Shown: positions 8,997 through 17,852, counted from the stretch's first letter. The stretch: DNA of 26,399 nucleotides from Priapulus caudatus (GCF_000485595.1 NW_014577643.1:162117-188515); one strand, 5' to 3'. Program-made: numbers and translations. The notes: generated from the sequence alone by a model not told the origin.

Positions 8997-10220
8997 TTGG
9001 TACATTTTTCAGTAATCCATATAGATTGTGATTAAATATAAAGTATGGCTGAATTTGGTAATTTTTTGGAGGACATTAATGGAAGCTATGACATTATTCC
9101 AACTGTGGCTGTGTCTGATTTTGGTGCTAAGATGTCTATTAACGAACTATTACCAGTATGATGGTTATCCGAGACAGGCGGAATTGGGATTTAGGATGAA
9201 ATATGGAGATGTAACGAGTTACTTTTGTTTTGATGGAGACATGAGATTAAAAGTCTAACGCTCTTGAAATTTTATCTTTATTTGATCCCGAGTGTAAGAT
9301 AAACATAGAGGCTTTTCAACGATTTGTTATGCTATTGAATAAAGACTGCTTGCATCTCCGACGAAAAAAAGGTCGCGCCAGGTTACTGCTTTCCGAGTAG
9401 TGAATGTGTGTGCTGATGTTAATGATAAAAAAATGAAGCGATATATGGCCATCATCTAATATACTATGTCTATGATCAGTGAAGAAGATGGCGACCTTAA
9501 GTAAGTTTACCTGTAGTGAGCGGTGAGGGTAAGGATTATTATAATAATGGATCACCAATTCTTGGATTTATTGGTGATAAGTTCGATAAAAGTATATTAC
9601 AGGGAATTGGTGTCGAAAGATAGAGATTAGATCCAAGGGAGGATTGAATTATATTATAATGAAGAAGCGAGAGAGAAAGGAGGTATGGACTAATAAATCG
9701 AGTCAGGTATGTAGTCTAATCGATATAGTTTACGCGATGTTGATAATTTTGTTAGAGAGCGTGCGAGTAGTCTTTAAATATAGTTAAAAGGATTGCCCAT
9801 CCATTGTGAAATAGGGCAGAATGATGTTGCTTCCGCGTTGGCGGCAATTGAATTGAAAATGCTGAGAATAAGTTTATAACAGAGGAGAGAAAGAGAATAA
9901 TGAAAGACTTTTTATTCGACCAATCTGAGATTGCATAGGGATGGAGTGGATTATTGCACTAAAGTCGATAGTAAATCTGGTGATTTTTGTTTTTTGAAGA
10001 CTTTTTCAGGCTCTGAGAGTACTGATTTGGTGAGTCTTCTTGATCTATATAAGAAGAATTTTGATAGAGGAAAATAAAAAAGCTCTAATGAACACTTTTT
10101 TAAGTTCTACTGATACATAAAAACACACCCCCTACGTTATGGCATACACGTATAGCTGCGTCTTTAGTTGCAGAGACGTATGCAAACGTATGGAACGAGG
10201 ATAGTAGTTAAATAAACAAG
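8997..10220 (+). repeat. Array copy 3, first part
   Basis: The monomer resumes directly after the transposon. The first ~340 bases are clean, the middle (about 9340-9950) is noisy, and 9955-10130 is clean again. It ends at about 10220, just after the frame 1 stop region, where an unrelated insert begins. Confidence 0.8.
9045..9258 (+). pseudogene. Monomer frame 1, N-terminal part (copy 3)
   Basis: ATG at 9045 opens MAEFGNFLEDINGSYDIIP and stays open for 38 codons to TGA at 9159-9161. The downstream coding-like text continues in another frame through YPRQAELGFRMKYGD to 9258. Copies 1 and 2 differ by a base or two around the break, so it may be an error. TATAAA lies four bases upstream of the ATG. 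This appears to be the true start of the first protein, since the landmark sequence and the ATG are conserved at 1854, 3859 and 13681. No family is recognised. Confidence 0.45.
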
Positions 10221-10667
10221 TCCGCCCATAGCGACAGCGCTCATCCTAAGTTCTACTTGCGGTGACTCTTGTGGTGGAGCTTTGGCCGATTCTTAGTAAA
10301 CCCTGTTAGTCCAAATGTGTTCAATACACGGCGAAACATGTGGAATGCACGGGGCATGTATCAGGAACCTTTCTCAAAAAGAATGTTCGTTCGGGACGTT
10401 ATGAAAGTTGCACGAGATGGCGTACGCTTAAGCTGTCTTTCAGCATTAAAGATGGAACTCCATCATACGTAGTAGCACTGCTGCAACAACTATCTGCCAA
10501 GACAGAATAGGTAAGCACTCATCCATTTACCTACGCCAAGGGCCTACGGCTGCGCAATAGAGAGCTGCCACCTATTACAATTAAGGGCAAAAACTCCACA
10601 GTCCACCAACACATGCCACTTGCAGTAAGCCAACTGCAGCTGGCAACGTTACATGCTAACATACTGA

Positions 10668-10668
<1 letters not shown>

Positions 10669-10705
<37 letters not shown>
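10669..10705 (+). repeat. Poly(A) run of 37
   Basis: An uninterrupted run of 37 A sits inside the insert. It could be the tail of a retroposed sequence lying upstream (10221-10668). I see no AATAAA signal immediately before it, so a simple microsatellite is equally possible. Confidence 0.6.
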
Positions 10706-10710
<5 letters not shown>

Positions 10711-11071
10711 AAAAACCTACAGAATGCCATAAAAGTATACGATTAAGGAGATTTAAACCTTCTTTAACCAAATTAGCTTTTGAAATTTCACTGTGACATT
10801 GTAGCCTCATACATCCAGCGCATGTATAGATTTCTACTAGCAAAACCGCAGTCAAATTCTTTCTACAGACAGTCAACAAATCCATGTTTAACCTCCTCTG
10901 AGGGTCAAAAGTATCTGACAGCTTACTCGTCGGATTCAGCCAGAAAGTAGATTCATGGGTCCTTTCAATAATGCCATAAAAATTGCTAGGCTCAACGCTG
11001 AAACAAAAAAGTTTTCAATCGCTCCGTCAAGGACCATGGCCTCAGAAATGTTCTAAATCTGCCCTTGCCAT

Positions 11072-11091
11072 TGACCTTTGACCTGTGACCC
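11072..11091 (-). promoter_or_regulatory. Three nuclear-receptor-type half-sites (DR1 spacing)
   Basis: TGACCT, TGACCT and TGACCC follow each other with one-base spacers (11072, 11079 and 11086). Read on the minus strand, these are AGGTCA-type half-sites in DR1 arrangement. Similar text recurs at 11265-11287. Such motifs are common in invertebrate repeats, so a regulatory role is only possible. Confidence 0.3.
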
Positions 11092-11520
11092 CATTTCGCG
11101 CACAGTGATGCCTTTTCATACCATGACGCTATACACCGACTATCACGAGCCTAGCGTCGCAGCCGTTTAGATTGTGCCGCAATTTTCCGCCATTTCCTCC
11201 CTATACTTAAGTTAAGACGGAAACAATATAAAACAAACACGTCCCCCTTCTTTTTTTACACCTCTTGACCCTTTGGACCTTTGACCCCCCAGCTTCGAAC
11301 AGGCCCAACTCGTTTGACGATCCCCCCCCGACGCTCCCGAATATCGTGACCGTACGTCGAGCGGTTAAGATTTGTGCCCAACTGTTGACGCACGGACGGA
11401 CGCGCCGGAGCACGGACGGACGGCGGACGACAGACGCGACGGACGAGTCCGACGCACGGACGGACGATCGTGCGATTCTACAAGCTGCCATCCTGCACTA
11501 TGTCAGATGCAGCTAAAAGC

Positions 11521-11597
11521 ACAAGGACCAGACGAACTAACACACAAAGTCATATAGATAATCTCAAATAGCATATCTGCGCACGCATGGACGAAAC
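11521..11597 (+). repeat. Array copy 3, middle fragment
   Basis: This is a short stretch of monomer sequence (spacer after frame 1 up to the GCATGGACGAAA start of frame 2) between the 10221-11520 insert and the N-containing junction. Confidence 0.7.
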
Positions 11598-11615
11598 CAC
11601 AATTGCCACAAAACA

Positions 11616-11616
11616 N
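11616..11616. other. Single N (assembly gap)
   Basis: A lone N separates the array fragment from the microsatellite. Joins on either side of it should be treated with caution. Confidence 0.9.
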
Positions 11617-11623
11617 TATTGTT

Positions 11624-11981
11624 GACGGACGGACGAACGGACGGACGGACGGACGAACGGACGGACGGAGGGACGGACGGACGGACGGACGGACGGACGG
11701 ACGGACGAAAGGACGGACGGACGGACGGACGGGCGGACGGACGGACGGACGAACGGACGGACGGACGAACGGATAAAATGACGGACGGACGTACGGGCGG
11801 ACGGAGGGGCGGAGGGACGGACGGACGGACGGTCGGACGGAGGGGCGGACGGACGGACGAAGGAACGGACGGACGGACGGAGGGGCGGACGGACGGGCGA
11901 AGGAACGGACGGACGGACGGACGGACGGACGGACGGACGGACGGACGGACGGACGGACGGACGGACGGACGGACGGACGGA
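11624..11981. repeat. (ACGG)n microsatellite, ~358 bp
   Basis: Near-perfect ACGG tetranucleotide repeats contain scattered GACGAACGG and GGGGCGG variants. The long frames on both strands (alternating threonine/aspartate/glycine/arginine on plus, proline/serine/valine/arginine on minus) follow from the repeat and are not genes. Confidence 0.95.
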
Positions 11982-12402
11982 CTCTCATGCTATCCTACAT
12001 GCTGCATCTGATTGTGACAGATGAGTCAGAATTGCGAAACAGGTAAACTTGCAAAGCTCTAACCCAGTTTCCCCTGTTGCATGCCCACTGCGGTAGATAA
12101 CAGTTCGCGATACAACCACGCCACAGGTTCTAACGTGTAGTAACAGGAAATACCATCGCATACCAGCTTTCCTAAGTATTGCTGTTACCTTCTACATAAT
12201 GCAAAGTCAGCAGTAAATTGGACACTGGTGCAGGATTAATGCACGTTCCAGACTAACCATCGTCTTCTACCGATCGCATATATACGTCGTGGATGCTCGT
12301 GTCTACTCTGAATAAAGGTGACGGCGATTCTGCCATACGTTTATACACTTATAGATCTACGGGCAGAGCTTTCATTACTTGCGGACCCTCAAGGACATCA
12401 CG
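11982..12402. other. Unique stretch upstream of the receptor-like gene
   Basis: No gene is seen. The stretch may contain the 5' untranslated region or promoter of the frame starting at 12403. An AATAAA at 12311-12316 is not in a meaningful position for that gene. Confidence 0.4.
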
Positions 12403-13266
12403 ATGACCGCAGTAACGTTGCTATTCGTGGCTGTTGTAATGATGGCAAGTTACACAAGATGCGTGTCACCAACAAACGCCGTGCACATAGGACAGCATAA
12501 CAGCGGCTGCGGGACATCGGTGACTCTTGGTGACAGCCGTGAGAGCGCATCGCAGCAGCGGTTCCCGGACGAGAGAACGACGGAATACAAAGTAGGCTGC
12601 GGCAATCACATTACAGCTACAAGTGGAATGAACATATCTACGTCGGCGACAGCCGGAAAGAGAAAGCTAAGCTTGGATGGAGCGCACTTCAACGTGAGCA
12701 TTTGGGATTGTAGAGAATTTGTAAACCCAATGAACGAATTTTACATTAATATTCTCAATGAGATAGCAAAATATTATAGGTTTACGATGTCAGTTATTCC
12801 GCATTGCTTTGGAAGCTTTGAAACCATAGTTGCAGACCTCAATGCGGGCAAGCTTGATGTAATATGCGACGTGACAATCCATCAGTCACGTACAAAACTT
12901 GTCCGATTCCTGAAGCCCCTACTGCTTGATGAATTTGTCTTTGTAGTAAAATATCCAGAAATTACGTCACAGCAAAGCCATTCTGTTTTTGCACCGTTCA
13001 CTGCACAGACCTGGTTAGCACTGATTGCATTCACTGTAATTATAGCTATGCTACTGATTCTGTTTCAAGAACTAAGAATTACCAAGCAGTGCGCCACAAG
13101 TCGGTGGGCGAGGTGCACTGACTGTTTTATGTACATTTATGGTACATTGGTAAACCAAGGAGGTACATATACCAATGCATTCATGGCTTCCCGCATGTTG
13201 CAGGGATGGTGGTGGATGTTTATGATTCGCGAAAATGATACACGGGGGACGCGTACACGATTGTGA
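12403..13266 (+). pseudogene. Ionotropic glutamate receptor-like protein, C-terminally truncated into the array
   Basis: The frame starts at ATG 12403 with a good signal peptide (residues 1-20, MTAVTLLFVAVVMMASYTRC) and has no amino-terminal domain. Residues ~90-186 look like the first lobe of the ligand-binding domain: NILNEIAKYYRF, FETIVADLNAGKLDVICDVT and the pre-membrane VRFLKPLLLDE. M1 is ~201-224 (TWLALIAFTVIIAMLLIL). The pore loop region ~241-262 carries GTLVNQGGTYTN. M3 begins at ~267 with GWWWMFM. At ~13213-13230 the sequence turns into the tandem array, so the rest of M3, the second ligand lobe and M4 are missing and the last residues are array-encoded. This layout is typical of short ionotropic receptors that gate cation current at the plasma membrane. 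No splice donor is visible at the break. It is a gene fragment captured by, or broken by, the array, or a misassembly. Confidence 0.75.
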
Positions 13267-13345
13267 TGATAGGGATGTTAAACATGTTAAAGTCAGGAAT
13301 CTATTACCAAGAGAAGATGTTGAATTTTATGATTGTGTAAACTAG
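13235..13345 (+). CDS. Monomer frame 2 (cleanest copy), 36 codons
   Basis: ATG 13235 to TAG 13343-13345 reads MIHGGRVHDCDDRDVK and ends VEFYDCVN. It is acidic and charged. The same reading can be traced in other copies, for example near 3384 and 5270, with indels. In the monomer the frame probably begins further upstream, at the MDEST start, which is missing here because of the receptor junction. The product is not recognised and coding status is unproven. Confidence 0.35.
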   Translation: MIHGGRVHDCDDRDVKHVKVRNLLPREDVEFYDCVN

Positions 13346-13519
13346 TGTAGGACCGTGGGACCCCCGAAAGCCATTATTTCTCACACCGCCTAGGTAATCA
13401 ACGAAATGAACGGGGGACAGCTCTGCTGACCACCAACCACATACTTGGGGGGCCATACATAAATTAGCATTGTCAGAAGACGGTCACCGACCGAGGCCAC
13501 CCTGAATTTGTCGACCAGT

Positions 13520-13546
13520 TGTCATTAAGGGAAAACCTTAATGACA
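13520..13546. repeat. 11-bp perfect hairpin of the monomer (copy 3)
   Basis: TGTCATTAAGG (13520-13530), loop GAAAA, CCTTAATGACA (13536-13546). It is identical to 5600-5626. A GC-rich tract with a repeated ACACGGCCGG follows. Confidence 0.85.
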
Positions 13547-13652
13547 GGTGATCGCGACACGGCCGGACACGGCCGGGGTACAACGGCCTTCGACAAATCT
13601 ACTTATTCAGTCCAGGATCATACGACGGTCGTTGGTACATTTTTCCAGTAAT

Positions 13653-13760
13653 CCATATAGATTGTGATTAAATATAAAGTATGGCTGAATTAGGTAATTT
13701 TTTGGAGGAGATTAATGGAAGTTATGACATTATTCCGACTGTGGCTGTGTCTGATTTTGG
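13653..13760 (+). repeat. Array copy 4, 5' fragment
   Basis: The landmark and the first ~27 codons of frame 1 (ATG at 13681) are present. The monomer stops abruptly after CTGATTTTGG at 13760 and does not resume in the window. An hAT-type transposase fragment follows. Confidence 0.8.
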
Positions 13761-13940
13761 AAGAAATACAAATATGAAAGCTTGTTGAGAATAAGTACAT
13801 AAAGATATAAAACTATATAAAAGAAAATATACAAGAAATGATATAAGATTCTTAGAACTTAAATCTTCACGTATGATTGAATTATTTTTCAAACAAACAA
13901 CTCATTTGAATTTTATAATGCCCTGATTGAATTCGTTTGC

Positions 13941-14400
13941 AGGTTGACCGGGAAGCTGTTAAGACTCGAGTGGCAGCAGCTGACTTTGTTGCCTTGATTT
14001 GCGATGGGCCGACAGACACTTCAGTTGAGGAACAAGAAGTACAATATGTCCGAACCTGTAAAGGAGGGACTATTGATGTGAGCTTCTTAGCTATAGTGTC
14101 AACGCCCAAGGCCAATGCAGACGGAATTGTAAACAGCATAACCTGTGGGGTGCAAGATTGACTTGACATGACCATGGAGTTATTTGCGAAAAAGATGGTG
14201 GCTATTGGATGTGATGGTGTTGCAGTGATGCTCGGTAAACGCAATGGAGTTTTAGCAAAACTGTGATACATTGCACCAGCTCTAGTCGGGATCCACTGTT
14301 TTGCACATCGATTGGAGTTGGCATGCAGGGATGTTGTATAGTGTTACCCCATGTACAAGGAACTGGAACAGCTGCTTCTAGATCCGTATCTATTCTACCG
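13941..14400 (+). pseudogene. hAT-family (ZNF862/DUF4371-like) transposase exon, with stops
   Basis: A consensus splice acceptor (TTCGTTTGCAG) ends near 13942. The following frame reads VALICDGPTDTSVEEQEVQY, then after stops GCDGVAVMLGKRNGV and VGIHCFAHRLELACRDVV. The order of an SDGxTD-like block, a GxDGAxVMxGK-like block and a HCxAHRLELA block is characteristic of hAT-derived transposases of the ZNF862/DUF4371 group, where these segments surround the RNase H-like catalytic core. Three in-frame stops (14159, 14264, 14339) break it. A possible donor (GTATCG) follows near 14407. The upstream exon is missing because the array abuts at 13760. It is a dead transposon fragment. Confidence 0.8.
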
Positions 14401-14520
14401 AAATAGGTATCGTATAGACTATTCTCCCATTCGAATATTTTTAACTATTACATTTTAATTATGTTGTCAATAATTATTTTATAAGATAAAACTATTTCCT
14501 TCTGCTAGGTCAATTAGGGG

Positions 14521-14757
14521 CTGGTTTTGGTACGCTGCCCACCTTCTCCCCAAGATGTGTAAGTAGACCAAGTTTGGTCACGCTAGGTCAATTATGGGCC
14601 GAGTTACAGAGCGGAAAGGAAATATGATCAAGGTCAAGGTCAATTAAAGGTCGCAGTGACCTGGTTTTGGTACTCTGCACACCTTCTCCCCAAGATGTGT
14701 AAGTATACCAAGTTTGGTCACGCAAGGTCAATTAGGGGCCGAGTTACAGAGCGGAAG
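14521..14757. repeat. 142-bp tandem repeat, two copies
   Basis: CTGGTTTTGGTAC begins at 14521 and again at 14663. The text to about 14757 matches closely, including CCTTCTCCCCAAGATGTGTA and the ending GGGCCGAGTTACAGAGCGGAA. AAGGTCA-type motifs (14630-14660) lie between the copies. This looks like a dispersed invertebrate repeat; no gene is seen. Confidence 0.8.
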
Positions 14758-15222
14758 GGAGATTCTCTGCGGCGGACCTAGCGGGAGTGGCGGCGGCGGT
14801 TGTACAGACAGGAAACCATAGTATCCCCACCGACTTCGTCGCAGGGGATACAATTAATATATAAGTATATATATTATCAGGAGTTAATAATGACAAAGAA
14901 GTAAGACACCTCTTTGGTACTGATTTCACTACATTTTTGTCGTACGAGTTCGATGTGAATAAAAATACAAATGTATACAAACATGAGCTTCTTTTGTTCA
15001 CTAGTCCTTATTCTATCTTCCGGTAGTATTCCAAACCGCGAAGCTTCCTTCGTTTTGACATAAATCGTACTTTTGCACGACATGGTTTTCACGTCATTTA
15101 CGATTGCGTGGCGATGCCAAGCGGTAAATTCGCACACACAGCATCTGCATCAAGGTGCGCCAGGGATTTCGTCTCCTGTACGTTATTTCGCGAGAAATTT
15201 TCTCGTAGCTCGTAGTTCAAAA
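14758..15222. other. Stretch without a supported gene
   Basis: A GGC-rich short run (about 14770-14800) is followed by AT-rich text. Frames of 85-86 codons on the minus strand show no recognisable features. It may include the promoter of the frame at 15223. Confidence 0.4.
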
Positions 15223-16012
15223 ATGGCGGAGAAATGTCAAGCACGTCGAAATTCTTCAAAAACATCCGAACAGAGGATCGACCGCAGGCGCAAACAGTGT
15301 ATTGCTACAAGACCGTTAACGGCACTAGAGATAGGTGAAGTAGAGGACAAAGTTAATGCGATCGATGTGGCAGAACTAGAGGCAAGCGTCAAAGCAAATG
15401 TGCAAGACCAAGAATTACATCTACAGCATGGACAACGCAAAGAAGCTTTTGTTCGGCTAACAAAGCCGAGTGATGACGACGGTAACTCTCGCCTTTATCA
15501 CATACTATTGGTCATGATGGGGTAAGTGCATATTCGGAGCTTTTTAGGTACGGTCACGACTATTTTCCGCATGCGGACAGATATGCAGCATTTAAATCTA
15601 AATGGCTAGCTCTTTGTACCAGTGCAATTGCAAATATTGCTGTAGCTGAAGTAAGGTATGGCCCAGAAATCCCTGCAGAAATTACCAGCACTAGAGACCG
15701 CCTAAATAATGTGTGATGTAGCTCAACGTATGACTACTTCCAACACCCGAGGACGAAACGTAATGCTGAGGACTTGCTGGCACTTGGTCATTCTGTGGCA
15801 GCTGCTGCTTTTGTAGCAATAACTAAACCTGTGAAGAACGTGATAGCAGCAGTACAGACACAAGTGCACGAGTTAAGTGGCCTACATGAAGAAACAAAAT
15901 ACGGACTCTTCGCAGTAGCTGGTGGCTGTATTCAAGCACAGAAGAGAAAGCTCTATAAACAACACCTGAGTAAGAAACATGAAACAAGGAAGCTTGTCAA
16001 CATTTTGTATGC
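15223..16012 (+). pseudogene. Unidentified gene, one frameshift and one stop
   Basis: ATG 15223 lies in AAAAATGGCGGAG, a strong start context. The frame begins MAEKCQARRNSSKTSEQRID and is basic at the N-terminus, with a polar helical stretch (EVEDKVNAIDVAELEASVK). Near 15490-15520 the coding sense shifts frame and continues as FRYGHDYFPHADRYAAFKSK, passes one TGA (15714-15716), and continues YDYFQHPRTKRNAEDLLALG to KLVNILYAC. A GTAAGT at 16014 may be a splice donor. About 260 residues in total are readable. I do not recognise the family. It sits just upstream of the Harbinger remnant and could be a decayed transposon gene or a gene with uncorrected sequence errors. Confidence 0.45.
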
Positions 16013-16057
16013 TTGTAAGTATATTTAGTCTAACATGGAATGCTATGGTTTGTCTAA

Positions 16058-16175
16058 AGGCAACATTCTCGGTAACATTTTGACCAGGTACCTTGTTGCC
16101 GAAACTGTTGACAGTGTACACAGAGTAAAAAAGTTCGGTAACATGTTACCCAAAATGTTACTGAGATGTTGACGA
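16058..16175. repeat. Short imperfect inverted repeat
   Basis: ACATTCTCGGTAACATTTTG (from about 16063) and the reverse complement of text at ~16150-16172 share CTCxGTAACATTTTG. Inner GGCAAC/GTTGCC pairs also occur. It could be a small MITE-like hairpin or one end of the Harbinger element. Confidence 0.4.
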
Positions 16176-16279
16176 AAGAATGCAGATGCATTTATGTTAC
16201 CAGATGTTGATGAGGTTTAACCAATCAGAAATAGGCTCTAAATCACCTGATCTACATGTGGTCATGTGATTTGAACAAA

Positions 16280-17380
16280 ATGGCAGCCACCATGGAATGG
16301 ACCAAAGAGAAAGAGAACAAGTTAATTGAATTATGGGAAGGCTGTACCTTTTTGTGGGATGTAACATCGCAGCAGTACAAAGATAAGAATAAAAAGAAGT
16401 CTGCCCTGCAAGATATTGCTGCTAAATTAGAAACAGCAGGTGAGTTCATGATGTGTTTACCCACATGTTACTGTAGACTGAGTGTAGGCCTATGTAGTAT
16501 ACTACTGGCCTTGTATTGTTGTGTGTGTGTGTATATGTAGCTGTGTACCTATAGCATGTACCGTATGTATAGCTAGGTCTACGTTTACTGTAGGCTGAGT
16601 GTAGGCCTATGTAGTGTACTACTGGCCTTGTATTGTTGTGTGTGTATATGTAGCTGTGTACCTATAGCATGTACCGTATGTATAGCTAGGTCTACGTTTA
16701 CTGTAGGCTGAGTGTAGGCCTATGTAGTGTACTACTGGCCTTGTATTGTTGTGTGTGTATATGTAGCTGTGTACCTATAGCATGTACCGTATGTATAGCT
16801 AGGTCTACGTTTACTGTAGGCTGAGTGTAGGCCTATGTAGTGTACTACTGGCCTTGTATTGTTGTGTGTGTATATGTAGCTGTGTACCTATAGCATGTAC
16901 CGTATGTATAGCTAGGTCTACGTTTACTGAAGAATGTTCAGTGAGGCAGTGTGTCCAAACATGGTCCTGGACTAAATGAGGACAGACTTGGAATGACAAT
17001 GCCGAAACTTCTATTGAAGACATATTATTATTGAATGCTATACATGAATCAATGCTAAAATGATACAATACGATTCCTTTTCTACTGTTTCAATTGATGA
17101 TGTTGGGAAGAAGATGAAGTCACTTCGCCCACAGTACCTTAGAGAAAGAAACAAGCTAATGACAGCAATGAAAAGTGGAATGAGGACCGATGAAATGCCA
17201 AAAGTTAACTGGGTCCATTTCGACCAACTGCATTTTCTGGGAGAGGCAGCTGGACAGCGTACCGCAAGTAGATCAAACCTGTCCAGTCAGTCGCAGACAC
17301 AGGTTAGCTTATATCCAGTCAATACCACTTCTTTACCAATCCAGCATTTTGTCCGGCCAGGGGACTGCACCAGCTTCTGA
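16280..17380 (+). CDS. MADF-domain protein of a PIF/Harbinger transposon (two exons)
   Basis: Exon 1 (16280-16439) starts MAATMEWTKEKENKLIELWE and continues FLWDVTSQQYKDKNKKKSAL and IAAKLETAG, the first half of a MADF (Myb/SANT-like, Adf-1 type) DNA-binding domain. It ends at a consensus donor, CAG/GTGAGT. Exon 2 must begin after the stop at 17045-17047. It gives DDVGKKMKSLRPQYLRERNK, then PKVNWVHFDQLHFL, the second half of the same domain, followed by a Ser/Gln-rich tail to a stop at 17380. The exact acceptor was not resolved. PIF/Harbinger elements carry such a DNA-binding partner that helps the transposase reach the element ends in the nucleus, and the convergent transposase remnant next door supports this. 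The intron holds a 113-bp tandem repeat. It may be intact or decayed. Confidence 0.7.
16474..16929. repeat. 113-bp tandem repeat, four copies, in an intron
   Basis: Copies begin at 16474, 16591, 16704 and 16817 (spacings 117, 113 and 113; the first has four extra bases in its TG run). They are almost identical, so the array is young. It lies wholly between the two MADF exons. Confidence 0.95.
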
Positions 17381-17504
17381 ATTGAAAAGGGTCCCAAAGA
17401 ACATCTTATTCCTTTCCCTACTTCTAATGGCCTTCCCTCGTAAACCAGCTGTTACATCAGTTAATCATCTTGGTTCTGGTTCATGGGGGACAGCTCCGGG
17501 TGCC

Positions 17505-17852
17505 CTACAGCTGTGGATGTGGCCTCCAGCTTCCATCTGTAAACATACCATTATCGGTATATTCATGATCAACGCTTCCTCCTGGGGTGTACAATGGTCG
17601 AGAACTGGATTTTGTTCGAAGAAAATTGTGCAGGGTGACACATGCGAAGACCAGGCTCTGTATTTTTGCTGGGTCAAGTGCAATGGGTTTCATGAACATG
17701 CTGGAACGATTGGCTAGTAAGCCAAATGCATTTTCAACTATATGTCTGGCTCTGCTTAGACAATAATTGAAAATCTTCTGCTGCTTTGTGAGTGGGTTTC
17801 TTGCCTTATAAATATATCTTGTCATTATCTTACTATGTAACAAAATCCCCAT
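17505..17852 (-). pseudogene. PIF/Harbinger transposase (HARBI1-like), C-terminal part
   Basis: The minus-strand frame ends at a stop at 17505-17507. Reading inwards it shows KQQKIFNYCLSRARHIVENA, then FGLLANR, IQSLVFACVTLHNFLRTK and a GSW-ending tail. FNYxLSRARxxVENAFG is the hallmark of the DDE_Tnp_4/HARBI1 catalytic domain, and the E of VENAFG is its third acidic catalytic residue. The first two catalytic aspartates would lie upstream, beyond 17852, where I find no matching frame before the minisatellite at 18021, so the gene is truncated or interrupted. It converges on the MADF gene, the usual two-gene Harbinger arrangement. The enzyme would cut and paste the element with 3-bp target duplications. 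Confidence 0.8.

Larger units (their letters stand above)
10221..11520. mobile_element. Insert of ~1.3 kb in array copy 3
   Basis: Array sequence stops near 10220 and resumes near 11521. ACAAG occurs at both borders (10216-10220 and 11521-11525) and could be a 5-bp target duplication, but the array is noisy here and no inverted ends are visible. The insert holds an unrecognised 67-codon frame (10269-10472, not a convincing gene), a 37-A run, a stretch with repeated TGACCT half-sites, and a short (ACGG)-type microsatellite at 11389-11466. It may be a composite of several insertions. Confidence 0.5.
13213..13652 (+). repeat. Array copy 3, last part (cleanest spacer)
   Basis: The monomer resumes inside the receptor frame and continues through the second short frame and the hairpin spacer to the next landmark. 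It is the least noisy version of this region and serves as the reference for it. Confidence 0.8.

Noticed and set aside
10269-10472. 67-codon frame in the 10221-11520 insert
   Set aside because: It has a non-ATG start, no recognisable motif, and lies upstream of a poly(A) run in probable repeat sequence.
11503-12011. Long open frames on both strands (161 and 130 codons) over the ACGG repeat
   Set aside because: They arise because a tetranucleotide repeat lacks stops in several frames; the peptides are simple repeats.
13550-13600. tRNA-like text in the GC-rich array spacer (TTCGAC following CGGCC)
   Set aside because: No acceptor stem, anticodon arm or convincing A/B boxes could be assembled.
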